Source: Clostridiales bacterium (GTDB lineage: Bacteria > Bacillota > Clostridia > Christensenellales > Borkfalkiaceae). From it: a stretch of DNA of 6,525 nt. Position numbers and translations under genes: made by a program. Within the stretch, counting starts at the first letter, position 1, and every line of letters begins with the position of its first letter. The stretch covers positions 1 through 6,525 of the forward strand of contig JAJWOJ010000122.1 of NCBI GenBank assembly GCA_021635425.1, given 5' to 3'. Positions 1 through 6,222 of this stretch are shown here, piece after piece. The notes beneath the pieces are model-generated. The model ran no database searches. It saw nothing but the letters and a program-made list of their open reading frames with translations, and was not told the DNA's origin.

Positions 1-391
1 CTCTTATTACATCGAATACGCTGTAATCAGCAAAAGCGCATATCCGGATTGGCTACGTAAATTTTTGATATATCTTAACAATCCTGAACACTTGTCGTTG
101 AAAATCGACGAGTTTGCAAAAGTCACGAATTACAGCCGCGAACATTTAAGCCGTCTTTTCAAAAAACATTTGGGGCAAACTTTGGAATCATACGTCACCG
201 ATTTGCGTATGAGCTACTCTTTGGATCTTTTATCCGACACCGATTTTTCTATAGCATACATTACCAATGAACTCGGATACGATTCGCAAAACAGCTTTAC
301 CAATAATTTCCACAAACATTTCGGTGTAACTCCTATGCAATGGCGAAAAAATCACATACCCCCCGACCGATCCGATAGACTGAAACCGTAA
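1..391 (+). CDS. AraC-family transcriptional regulator, C-terminal part (5' end outside window)
   Basis: This is the DNA-binding end of an AraC/XylS-type transcription factor. The frame is open from base 2 with no stop, so the apparent TTG start at 65 is internal. About 129 residues are visible, beginning SYYIEYAVIS and running through a PDWLRKFLIYL linker. Two helix-turn-helix motifs follow: the first around IDEFAKVTNYSREHLSRLFKKHLG, the second around IAYITNELGYDSQNSFTNNFHKHFG. The signature ending GVTPMQWRK is typical of the family. The usual variable N-terminal effector-binding domain lies beyond the left edge, so the signal sensed cannot be told. The gene is convergent with the small RNA unit at 431-623. 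No U-rich terminator is visible for its own strand before the hairpin at 435-460. Confidence 0.93.
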   Translation, partial: SYYIEYAVISKSAYPDWLRKFLIYLNNPEHLSLKIDEFAKVTNYSREHLSRLFKKHLGQTLESYVTDLRMSYSLDLLSDTDFSIAYITNELGYDSQNSFTNNFHKHFGVTPMQWRKNHIPPDRSDRLKP

Positions 392-430
392 TTCCTTTGA
401 TTTTTGCATTGTCCAACGTGTTTAGAGCAT

Positions 431-460
431 AAAAATGCCGTCCCCTCGCGGAAACGGCAT
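431..460 (-). terminator. Rho-independent terminator of the small RNA
   Basis: On the - strand ATGCCGT (454-460) pairs with ACGGCAT (435-441). The stem continues inward as UUCC against GGGG, giving 11 bp closed by a GCGA (GNRA-type) tetraloop, and is followed by a short U-run (431-434). On the + strand the same hairpin has no following T-run, so it is not an evident terminator for the AraC-family gene. Confidence 0.8.
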
Positions 461-588
461 CCGGTAATAACGCAGTTTTTCGCAAGGTTACCACACCCAA
501 TCTTACAATCATAGGACTTTCAGATTAACGCGAAAAAAGCATATTCCGGCAAGGAATATATGCCCTATGATATTTAATTGGATGTGGT
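431..588 (-). ncRNA. Unrecognised structured small RNA, about 158 nt
   Basis: No plausible reading frame covers this stretch, but the - strand reads as a full RNA gene. The predicted first base is 588, six bases after the -10 box, and it is also the first base of helix P1. P1 pairs 577-588 with 490-501 (12 bp, one U-G). P2 pairs 564-571 with 508-515 (8 bp, perfect). P3 pairs 553-563 with 539-547 (9 bp, 2-nt bulge) and abuts P2. The single-stranded joint after P3 contains 530-537, which is complementary over 8 bases to 476-483 in the 3' tail, so a pseudoknot can form. The 3' end is the terminator hairpin at 435-460. The RNA does not match 6S RNA, SRP RNA, tmRNA, a T-box or a riboswitch class I know. 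No gene follows on this strand, so it is more likely free-standing than a leader. Confidence 0.6.
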
Positions 589-594
589 AATTGC

Positions 595-623
595 ATTATA
601 TCGCAAATCGCGCAAATTGTCAA
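595..623 (-). promoter_or_regulatory. Consensus sigma-70/sigma-A promoter of the small RNA
   Basis: On the - strand a perfect -35 TTGACA (618-623) is separated by 17 bases (601-617) from a perfect -10 TATAAT (595-600). The predicted start, base 588, coincides with the 5' base of the closing helix of the downstream RNA. The IS200 right end lies immediately upstream of the -35 box. Confidence 0.85.
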
Positions 624-631
624 TAAAGTCA

Positions 632-655
632 AAACCACCGGTGAACCGGTGGTTT
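632..655 (-). repeat. IS200 right-end hairpin, outermost
   Basis: A perfect 10-bp inverted repeat (632-641 with 646-655; AAACCACCGG and its complement) has a 4-base loop. It is the last structure before the element border and a likely TnpA recognition hairpin. Confidence 0.75.
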
Positions 656-660
656 GCACA

Positions 661-705
661 TACCCTAAAAGGGTAGATTGCCGGCGTACCCGTCAACGGG
701 TGCCG
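661..705 (-). repeat. IS200 right-end inner hairpins
   Basis: There are two further inverted repeats. One is 661-666 with 670-675 (TACCCT, 3-base loop). The other is an imperfect one, 682-692 with 697-705, made of CGGC, a 2-base GT bulge, ACCCG, a TCAA loop, CGGGT and GCCG. The bulged stem resembles the imperfect hairpins bound by TnpA at IS200/IS605 ends. Confidence 0.6.
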
Positions 706-733
706 AAAGTTGGCAACGCATCACTATCTCGGG

Positions 734-753
734 CAGCCGCTACGTAGCGGCTG
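734..753. repeat. 20-bp perfect palindrome downstream of tnpA
   Basis: The sequence CAGCCGCTAC followed by its exact complement sits 12 bases after the tnpA stop codon. As RNA it would form a strong G/C-rich stem. No U-run follows on either strand, so it could protect the 3' end of the tnpA message or be part of the element end, but it is not a classical terminator. Confidence 0.6.
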
Positions 754-764
754 TTTCCCTTTGC

Positions 765-1232
765 CTACTTATTCTTTATTCCCGTGAACGGGTCTATATA
801 CTCACTCATACTTATCTGGTCTGTATAGTAATCTTCTTGTAATTGCTTTTGTATATACTCGCTCATTACTCGTTCGTTCCTGCCTACCGTGTCCACGTAA
901 TATCCTCTGCACCAAAAATGTCGACTTCCGTACTTAAATTTCAAGTTAGCGTGCCTGTTAAATATCATTAGCGTACTCTTTCCCTTGAGAAATCCCATAA
1001 ACTGTGCTATACTTATATACGGTGGCACGCTAACCAACATATGTATATGGTCGTGACACGCTTCGGCTTCAAGTATTTCTACTTTTTTCTCGTCACATAA
1101 CTTGCGTATTATTTCACCTATATCTTTTTTAAGTTGTCCATATATCTCTTTACGCCTGTATTTTGGCGCAAACATTATGTGATACTCACACCTGTATGTT
1201 GAGTGTGCCGTGTGTTTTATTTCGTTCTTCAT
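765..1232 (-). CDS. tnpA: IS200/IS605-family HUH transposase TnpA (Y1)
   Basis: The enzyme is a single-strand DNA transposase that nicks and rejoins element ends through a covalent phosphotyrosine link. The 155-residue protein has the normal family length. The metal-binding HUH motif is H62-I-H64 in HDHIHML, and the catalytic tyrosine is Y126 in SEYIQKQ, with a conserved glutamine at Q130. Other family marks are YRCEYHIMFAPKYRR near the start, the FLKGKS stretch (81-86) and YGSRHFWCRGYYVDTVG (101-117). No key residue is missing, so the gene looks functional. The only suitable start is the ATG at 1232, with an AGGAG at 1245-1249. The 12-base spacing is long, which may keep expression low, as is usual for IS200 transposases. 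Confidence 0.95.
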   Translation of the reverse strand: MKNEIKHTAHSTYRCEYHIMFAPKYRRKEIYGQLKKDIGEIIRKLCDEKKVEILEAEACHDHIHMLVSVPPYISIAQFMGFLKGKSTLMIFNRHANLKFKYGSRHFWCRGYYVDTVGRNERVMSEYIQKQLQEDYYTDQISMSEYIDPFTGIKNK

Positions 1233-1286
1233 TTCGTTAAAAAACTCCTGTTATTTTTTAGTGTTGCGGTTGCCAAACCTTCACTA

Positions 1287-1292
1287 ATTATA
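1287..1292 (-). promoter_or_regulatory. Possible -10 box for tnpA
   Basis: A TATAAT lies on the - strand inside the IS left end, about 55 bases before the tnpA start codon. No good TTGACA-like -35 is seen at the correct distance, so the promoter would be weak. Confidence 0.35.
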
Positions 1293-1326
1293 TCACGAGG
1301 TTTTTATTTACTAAAGTCTTTTACTT

Positions 1327-1345
1327 CCCCCAGTAGAACTGGGGG
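1327..1345 (-). repeat. IS200 left-end hairpin
   Basis: An 8-bp perfect inverted repeat (1327-1334 with 1338-1345; CCCCCAGT and ACTGGGGG on the + strand) has a 3-base loop. It lies on the far side of tnpA from the right-end hairpins and marks the 5' border of the element. It can also block read-through transcription into tnpA from the flanking gene. Confidence 0.75.
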
Positions 1346-1348
1346 GTT

Positions 1349-1986
1349 ATTATATGTTTCGTTTACACTTTCAACGTATACGACAAATGATGGATGATTT
1401 GTATCTCCGCGTAACAAATACATATTTTTCTTATCCAAATATTTAGTTCTCACCTCACCCCAAAAACTATTCTCTTTTATAGCAATAGCTTTATCTCTCA
1501 CATCTTTGGATGAAGGAACCTGACACCAAGTCCACTGATCATATATTCCGTAATTCTTATTATGAATGAGTCGCAATAATCACCGTCCGAATTTTTTGCA
1601 AGTATTGCCACGTCAAACGAGAATTCCACTTTCGGAGAATCGTTAAAGTGCAATATAGACGTGATTACCGACGTTGAATCTTTCCCGCCCGAAAAGAATT
1701 AATTACCAACCGCCTTATTCAAAGAACAACGAACAGTCTCCTTTAATTTTCGTAAATCATCCCCAAATTCGTCTGGCATCGATATAATATATAAATTATA
1801 GTCCAAGTCAAACGGAGCATTTCCATTCTTTGTGACCATATTTCGAGCATCTCAGCCACTCCCCACAAGAGAAAAATTAGTATTTATCCCAAACGAATCA
1901 TACAAATCATCCCTTACATCTTCTAAAACTTTAGAACAATAGGAACGGTATCTCTTTACCTCATTGCTTTCAACATAATGATACAT
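1349..1986 (-). pseudogene. Broken nucleotidyltransferase-fold protein gene, 3' end interrupted by IS200
   Basis: Joining the pieces gives about 210 residues. From ATG 1986 (MYHYVESNEVKRYRSYCSKV) the frame reads to FSLVGSG, then a TGA (1852-1854). It continues in the same frame with DARNMVTKNGNAPFDLDYNLYI to a TAA (1699-1701), then FFSGGKDSTSVITSIL and VEFSFDVAIL. A frameshift near 1576-1585 moves it to the frame LIHNKNYGIYDQWTWCQVPSS up to SFVVYVESVNETYN, where the IS200 left end begins. GSG followed by DLD and the later FSFD fit the Pol-beta nucleotidyltransferase fold (GS motif and acidic residues). Clostridial proteins of this kind that I recall end soon after a VNxVYN motif, so IS200 has removed only the last codons. 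The substrate is unknown. Three lesions plus the insertion make a working product very unlikely. Confidence 0.75.
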
Positions 1987-1993
1987 AAAACAT

Positions 1994-1998
1994 CTCCT
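1994..1998 (-). promoter_or_regulatory. Ribosome binding site of the nucleotidyltransferase pseudogene
   Basis: AGGAG on the - strand lies 7 bases before the ATG at 1986. It decides the start over the longer open frame that extends to 2043, which has no such site. Confidence 0.7.
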
Positions 1999-2044
1999 CT
2001 TATCCCATACCTGCCAAATAACGGTTATTCCGCTAAATCGCATT

Positions 2045-2073
2045 ATTATATCCGATATAATATATTATGTCAA
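2045..2073 (-). promoter_or_regulatory. Consensus promoter of the nucleotidyltransferase pseudogene, with overlapping palindrome
   Basis: A perfect -35 TTGACA (2068-2073), a 17-base spacer (2051-2067) and a perfect -10 TATAAT (2045-2050) lie on the - strand, about 60 bases before the ATG. The spacer forms most of an 18-base near-palindrome (2054-2071) that differs from symmetry at one pair and could be an operator. Further into the leader, AATAAC (2017-2022) and GTTATT (2024-2029) form a second small inverted repeat. Confidence 0.85.
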
Positions 2074-2130
2074 TGGTTTTATGCCGCCAAAACGCGCTTT
2101 TTTCTAAAAATATGCTATATTTATTCTAAC

Positions 2131-2176
2131 CCGGTCGAATTCGACCAGTTTAACCGTTTCGATTTCGATACGGTTA
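2131..2176. repeat. Two adjacent inverted repeats after the recombinase operon
   Basis: The perfect 14-bp palindrome GGTCGAATTCGACC (2133-2146) sits next to TAACCGT (2151-2157) paired with ACGGTTA (2170-2176). The second repeat overlaps the stop codon of the last recombinase gene, and its loop holds a TCGA-rich tandem. No U-run follows directly on the - strand (a T5 lies about 25 bases further on). They may be transcript-end hairpins or recombinase binding sites; the sequence alone does not decide. Confidence 0.5.
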
Positions 2177-3787
2177 CAAAGCCTCTTCAAGCAACATACC
2201 GTTCTTTAATTCTATAATGATTGTATGGTCTTTTTTTATCCGCACTTCCTGAATTATTCGTCTTAATTTGTTATCCGTTATTTCGGAACAATCGGCATTA
2301 TAAAGAGATAGTTCCTTGCTAAACATACTCAGCTCTTCATTCCTCGTCTTAGCAGTAGTCATTTTCTCTTCTATAATTGATTTTTCGTTTCGCAAAGCCA
2401 CAATTCTTTGAGATAGTTCGATTATTTCTTCCCTTATCCGTTCCTTATTCCCTTGCGTCGTAACTTCAATCATTGCGGCGTCTTCCATTTGCTTATTCAG
2501 CTCGTTTATGCTTCTTTCGATATTGCATAAATCATCCGTATAATCATTGCCACCGAATTGCTTTGATAACTCCGACAGAACAATGTCGAGCGCACCGCTG
2601 TTATTCTGAATATACCTGTTTATCGACCTATAGACCGCTTTATGTATCAATTCATCGCCAACAGATATGGACTCACACGCTTTACCGCCATGCTCGATTC
2701 GCGTAATACAACGCCACACGATTTTTTTCTTACCGCCGGAAATCCACATACAACGTCTGTAACGATTTCCACACGAATCACATACAAGTAAATCCGAAAA
2801 GGGATATTTCCCGCTAAACTTACCCTTTGCCGTAATCGTTTTATCCGACACACGCGGTCTGCTACGGCGCTTTGCCATTTCCGACTGAACTTGCTTGAAC
2901 GTATCCCGATCTATTATCGCCGGGTGATTGTTTGAAACAAGATATTTCGGCATCTCTCCGCGATTTTTTCTTGCCTTTTTTGTAATACAATTCTCTATAT
3001 ACGTTTTTTGCAATAACATGTCGCCGACGTATCTTTCGTTCGTTAAAATATTACGAATAGCATTTCGACTCCAAATATCATTGCCCGTCGCTGTTTTTAT
3101 CGGCGCGGAATCGAGATATTCCTTGATTTGATCCACGCTGTTCCCGTCTAAATACATATCGAAGACGTCTTTTACATACTTAGCTTCCTCGGGGACTATT
3201 TCCGGCTGACCGTCTTCGCCTTTTCTATAGCCTATAAGATTATATCTGAACTTAAACGTTCCGGATTGCATTCTGCGCTGTATTCCCCAACGAACGTTTG
3301 CACTGATATTTTCACTTTCCGCTTGAGCCAAAACACTATAAATACCTAACGCCAACTCGCTTTCGGATTTTAGGGAATCAAGGCATTGCTCTTCAAAATA
3401 CACACCGATTCCAAGCGCTTTCAGTTTACGAACATACTTGAGTGCGTCTACCGTATTTCTTGCAAAACGAGCAACGGATTTTGTTATGATATAGTCGATT
3501 TTACCCTTTTCGCAATCTTTAATCATGCGAAGAAAATCGTCTCTTTTTGCCGCTTGGGTGCCGCTCAGCCCTTCGTCGGCATAAATCCCCGCAAAACGCC
3601 ATTTGGGATTTTTTGCGATAGCGTCCGTATAATAGGCAACTTGCGCCTTATAACTTTCAAGCTGGTCGGAACTATCCGTTGACACACGACAATACGCCGC
3701 TGTACGGAGTATCGAAAGTTCTGCGTTCGCCGCTTTCTTTTTCGGATCCGCTTCTATTCGCGTTATAATCTTTTTTGCCGCATTCAC
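2174..3787 (-). CDS. Large serine recombinase (third of cluster)
   Basis: This is a site-specific DNA recombinase of the resolvase/invertase superfamily, of the kind that integrates or excises mobile elements. I place the start at the GTG at 3787 (537 residues). The in-frame GTG at 3799 lies inside the AGGAGGTGA ribosome binding site (3796-3804) and cannot be served by it. Counting from 3787, the catalytic serine is S36 in AAYCRVSTD. ADEGLSGT (70-77) and the arginine motif ARFARN (106-111) complete the catalytic domain. A recombinase DNA-binding domain spans about 180-300, a zinc ribbon follows (C336-x2-C339, C360, C371), and then a long charged region, probably coiled coil, to about 500. All key residues are present. 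It overlaps the preceding gene by 116 bases. Confidence 0.92.
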   Translation of the reverse strand: MNAAKKIITRIEADPKKKAANAELSILRTAAYCRVSTDSSDQLESYKAQVAYYTDAIAKNPKWRFAGIYADEGLSGTQAAKRDDFLRMIKDCEKGKIDYIITKSVARFARNTVDALKYVRKLKALGIGVYFEEQCLDSLKSESELALGIYSVLAQAESENISANVRWGIQRRMQSGTFKFRYNLIGYRKGEDGQPEIVPEEAKYVKDVFDMYLDGNSVDQIKEYLDSAPIKTATGNDIWSRNAIRNILTNERYVGDMLLQKTYIENCITKKARKNRGEMPKYLVSNNHPAIIDRDTFKQVQSEMAKRRSRPRVSDKTITAKGKFSGKYPFSDLLVCDSCGNRYRRCMWISGGKKKIVWRCITRIEHGGKACESISVGDELIHKAVYRSINRYIQNNSGALDIVLSELSKQFGGNDYTDDLCNIERSINELNKQMEDAAMIEVTTQGNKERIREEIIELSQRIVALRNEKSIIEEKMTTAKTRNEELSMFSKELSLYNADCSEITDNKLRRIIQEVRIKKDHTIIIELKNGMLLEEAL

Positions 3788-4661
3788 TGAACTTTTCACC
3801 TCCTATATCGCTTGAAACAACGCTTCCGTTCATAAATGTAACGGTTATGCTTCCGTTTTGCTCTATTTGCAGTTGTGAAACATACTCGTTCAAAAATTTT
3901 TCGCTTACAAGACCGGGAGCGCTCTCTGTTTCTTCTTTTATCGCACTGAGCAATTGTTCCTTACTTGTATCGTCCACCCGTTCTTTACAATGACTGTATT
4001 TTAACTTTGCCAACTTAAAAATAAGATTTTTCCCTTTGTTAAAATCGGGTTCGGGCGAATCCATAATCTTACGGAGTTCGTTTCTGCATTGTATTTCCTC
4101 AAAACTATACGAACTGCTTTTCCCTGAATTTCGATTATCCAAAAGCGACGAATCGTCTTTTATTGCTGTAAATATTTTTCCAAACTCGGCAAAAATCAAT
4201 GCATCATCTACATAGACGTCATTTTTACAACCGTTTCCGCATATCCACTTCTCTCTCGACCGCCATTTCGTTCGCCTCGTCATCAACTTCCCGCATTGGG
4301 CGCAAACAATGTTCTTTTTCAGATATTCTATATTCCCCGAAAAATGCTCTTTCTTGAAACCTTTCGTATTTTTTAAGCCATACGCACTTTGAAACAAATC
4401 GTTCCCGATTATCGGCGGATAATCATCCGCTCCGATATACTTCTTATTTTCGATTATCCTTGAAACGCGATTTTTATTCCAATTACAGTTTCCTTGAAAA
4501 AAATCCACGTTACGCGCGGTTAGTTCATCGGCTATTTCCTGTAACAGTTTCCCTGCGGCATATTTCTCGAATATTTCGCGCACTACAACGGCTTCCCGAT
4601 CTATAACGCAAATTTTATTCCCGTCTATCCCGTATCCGAAGCTAATCATTCTGTTTGCCAT
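3672..4661 (-). CDS. Recombinase-like DNA-binding protein lacking the catalytic domain (middle of cluster)
   Basis: The 329-residue protein begins directly at the recombinase DNA-binding domain: ISFGYGIDGNKICVIDREAVVVREIFEKY (6-34), then IADELTARNV and VSRIIENKKYIGADDYPPII (66-85). A zinc ribbon follows (C120-x2-C123, C141-x3-C145), then a mostly charged helical region and a short beta-rich stretch LQIEQNGSITVTFMNG. The resolvase domain with the catalytic serine is absent, and no remnant lies upstream, because the start is one base after the stop of the previous gene. A GGAGG in the end of that gene serves it. It cannot cut DNA alone and is probably an accessory or architectural partner of the two catalytic recombinases. 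Its last 40 or so residues, read across the next gene's start, look unlike the family and could reflect a lost stop codon. Confidence 0.85.
   Translation of the reverse strand: MANRMISFGYGIDGNKICVIDREAVVVREIFEKYAAGKLLQEIADELTARNVDFFQGNCNWNKNRVSRIIENKKYIGADDYPPIIGNDLFQSAYGLKNTKGFKKEHFSGNIEYLKKNIVCAQCGKLMTRRTKWRSREKWICGNGCKNDVYVDDALIFAEFGKIFTAIKDDSSLLDNRNSGKSSSYSFEEIQCRNELRKIMDSPEPDFNKGKNLIFKLAKLKYSHCKERVDDTSKEQLLSAIKEETESAPGLVSEKFLNEYVSQLQIEQNGSITVTFMNGSVVSSDIGGEKFSECGKKDYNANRSGSEKESGERRTFDTPYSGVLSCVNG
3796..3804 (-). promoter_or_regulatory. Ribosome binding site that decides the start of the third recombinase
   Basis: AGGAGGTGA on the - strand matches the anti-SD sequence over nine bases and lies 8 bases before GTG 3787. 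It lies inside the reading frame of the middle gene, so translation of the two genes is probably coupled. Confidence 0.7.
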
Positions 4662-4662
4662 T

Positions 4663-6222
4663 TCACACCTCCGCGCTGAACTCTAAATCTCCCTTCAATA
4701 CAAAAGTGATTGCACCGCTTTCTTCTATATAAATTTGCTTGATTATTCCGTTGAAAATATCTTTATCGAATTCGGTTATTCCCACAGGAAATTGCTGAAG
4801 ATTTCTTTTTAGTTCTCTCAGCCTTTCTATACAGCGTTCATCGTCGTCCTCGCTCACCAAATGCGCCCGCCGCGTTTTCAATTCGGATATTTTCTTTTTT
4901 ATCGTATCCGTTTTCTCAAAGTATAGATCCTCATTAAAAGAACCCTCGGAATAAAGAGTAGTAAACAAACTCTCCTGTGCGCTTAAAACAGAAATATCTT
5001 TATCGATTTGCATGATTTCATCGTTTCCGCGATTTATTCTTACCTTCAGCATCTGTAATTGGGCAATGGTTTCATCGATAAGACTTTTCTCGTTCTGTCT
5101 CACCTTGTTATACATCGAAACAAACGCCCTTTCTATCTGCTCGTTCGACCTGTTCGGCGTATGGCAGACATCAATGCTCAAGCCTTTTTTTGAACAACTC
5201 CAAAGCATTTTATCGTTTCTGACGATAGGACGGTATGCCCAGCCGCAATGCCGACATTTTATCTTCCCCGAGAAGAATTCCTTTTCCTTTGCCCCGCGAC
5301 AAAATGTTTTCTGTCGCATTTTCTTGATTTCTTTAACCTTGTCGAACTCTTCTTTCGTTATAATGCCTTCATGCGTATCGGAATAATAAAAGCTGTCCAT
5401 CTGCCCTTTGTTCGGACGATTTCGTAACGGTAAAACGTTCGGCGTATAGGTCTTTCCCATAATCATATTACCCGTATACCGCTCGTTCTCTAAAACATAA
5501 TTTATCCTACCGATATTCCACAGCATATCCCCTGTTTCGTGCGCTTGCATATATTTTACTATCGCGTTTGCGCCAATCCCGGACAAATACAAATCAAAGA
5601 TTTTTCGGATATTTCGCGCTTCGTCCGGTTCTACAACAAGCTCTCCGTCTACAAGTTTATACCCGTATGGCGCAATGCCGAGTTTATACGTTCCCTCTTC
5701 CATCCGCATTCGGATAGACTGAACCATACGTTTCGATAAAGACATCGATTCATTCTGAGCAAACGCACTCTTTATGTAAAGCAGCATTTCGGAATTCATG
5801 TTTTCCGTATCGATTTTATCGTTTTCAAAAAACACGCTCACTCCGTAAGATTTTAATTCTCTTACCGCTTCTATACACTCCAACGAATTTCTTGCAAACC
5901 TCGTGACGCTTTTTACAAACACACGGTCTATTTTCCTGTTTTTGCAGTCTTTAAGCAGTCTTTTAAACTCGTCTCTTTTATCCATCAACGTGCCGCTGAT
6001 GCCCTCATCGGCATAAATGTCAATGAGTATCATCTTCGGGTTTGACTTTATGTAATCGGTGTAATACCGCATTTGCGTTAGAAATGAGTTGACCTGATCG
6101 GTTTTATCCGTAGACACGCGGCAATATGCAGCAACGCGTATTTTATCCGTCTTATTCCCGGCGGTTGCCGCAATTACCGTTACTCTATCGGATATACCTT
6201 TATAATCATTAGCCAAACTCAT
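4663..6222 (-). CDS. Large serine recombinase (first of cluster)
   Basis: The 519-residue site-specific recombinase has an N-terminal catalytic domain with S37 in AAYCRVSTD, ADEGISGT (71-78) and TRFARN (107-112). The DNA-binding domain starts at GIAPYGYKLVDG (182-193) and includes INYVLENERYTGNM (240-253). The zinc ribbon uses C323-x2-C326, C343 and C353. A long coiled-coil-like segment runs from about 365 to 480. All catalytic residues I can check are present. Its ATG overlaps the TGA of the small upstream gene (ATGA), and its own TGA is one base from the next ATG. It differs clearly in sequence from the third recombinase, so this is not a recent duplication. Confidence 0.93.
   Translation of the reverse strand: MSLANDYKGISDRVTVIAATAGNKTDKIRVAAYCRVSTDKTDQVNSFLTQMRYYTDYIKSNPKMILIDIYADEGISGTLMDKRDEFKRLLKDCKNRKIDRVFVKSVTRFARNSLECIEAVRELKSYGVSVFFENDKIDTENMNSEMLLYIKSAFAQNESMSLSKRMVQSIRMRMEEGTYKLGIAPYGYKLVDGELVVEPDEARNIRKIFDLYLSGIGANAIVKYMQAHETGDMLWNIGRINYVLENERYTGNMIMGKTYTPNVLPLRNRPNKGQMDSFYYSDTHEGIITKEEFDKVKEIKKMRQKTFCRGAKEKEFFSGKIKCRHCGWAYRPIVRNDKMLWSCSKKGLSIDVCHTPNRSNEQIERAFVSMYNKVRQNEKSLIDETIAQLQMLKVRINRGNDEIMQIDKDISVLSAQESLFTTLYSEGSFNEDLYFEKTDTIKKKISELKTRRAHLVSEDDDERCIERLRELKRNLQQFPVGITEFDKDIFNGIIKQIYIEESGAITFVLKGDLEFSAEV

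Larger units (their letters stand above)
628..1348 (-). mobile_element. IS200-type insertion sequence (IS200/IS605 family), single tnpA
   Basis: This is a compact element of about 0.72 kb with a single HUH transposase gene and no tnpB, bounded by subterminal hairpins instead of inverted terminal repeats, as usual in the IS200 group. The left end (tnpA strand) has a hairpin at 1327-1345. The right end has a series of hairpins between 632 and 753. The exact borders are estimates, placed a few bases outside the outermost hairpins; this family makes no target duplication, so one copy cannot fix them. It lies between the 3' end of a broken nucleotidyltransferase gene and the promoter of the small RNA. 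Confidence 0.85.

Noticed and set aside
435..460. Hairpin as terminator of the AraC-family gene
   Set aside because: On the + strand no T-run follows the hairpin; the run is on the other side and serves the - strand.
461..501. T-box-like wording in the small RNA (GGGTGTGGTAACC followed by a terminator)
   Set aside because: The T-box core AGGGTGGTACCGCG is not matched, those bases are used in the closing helix, and no aminoacyl-tRNA synthetase, amino-acid gene or any other gene follows on that strand.
431..588. 6S RNA
   Set aside because: The closing helix ends about 30 bases before the terminator and there is no large symmetric central bubble, so the architecture does not fit well, although size and a stand-alone promoter would.
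1304..1576. Separate 90-residue gene on the - strand
   Set aside because: Its first part is the frameshifted end of the nucleotidyltransferase and its last 14 or so residues are read from the IS200 left end, so it is not an independent gene.
1699..1854. Stop-codon reassignment or read-through in the nucleotidyltransferase gene
   Set aside because: Both TGA and TAA interrupt it and a frameshift follows, while neighbouring intact genes use TGA and TAA as normal stops. Decay explains all of this.
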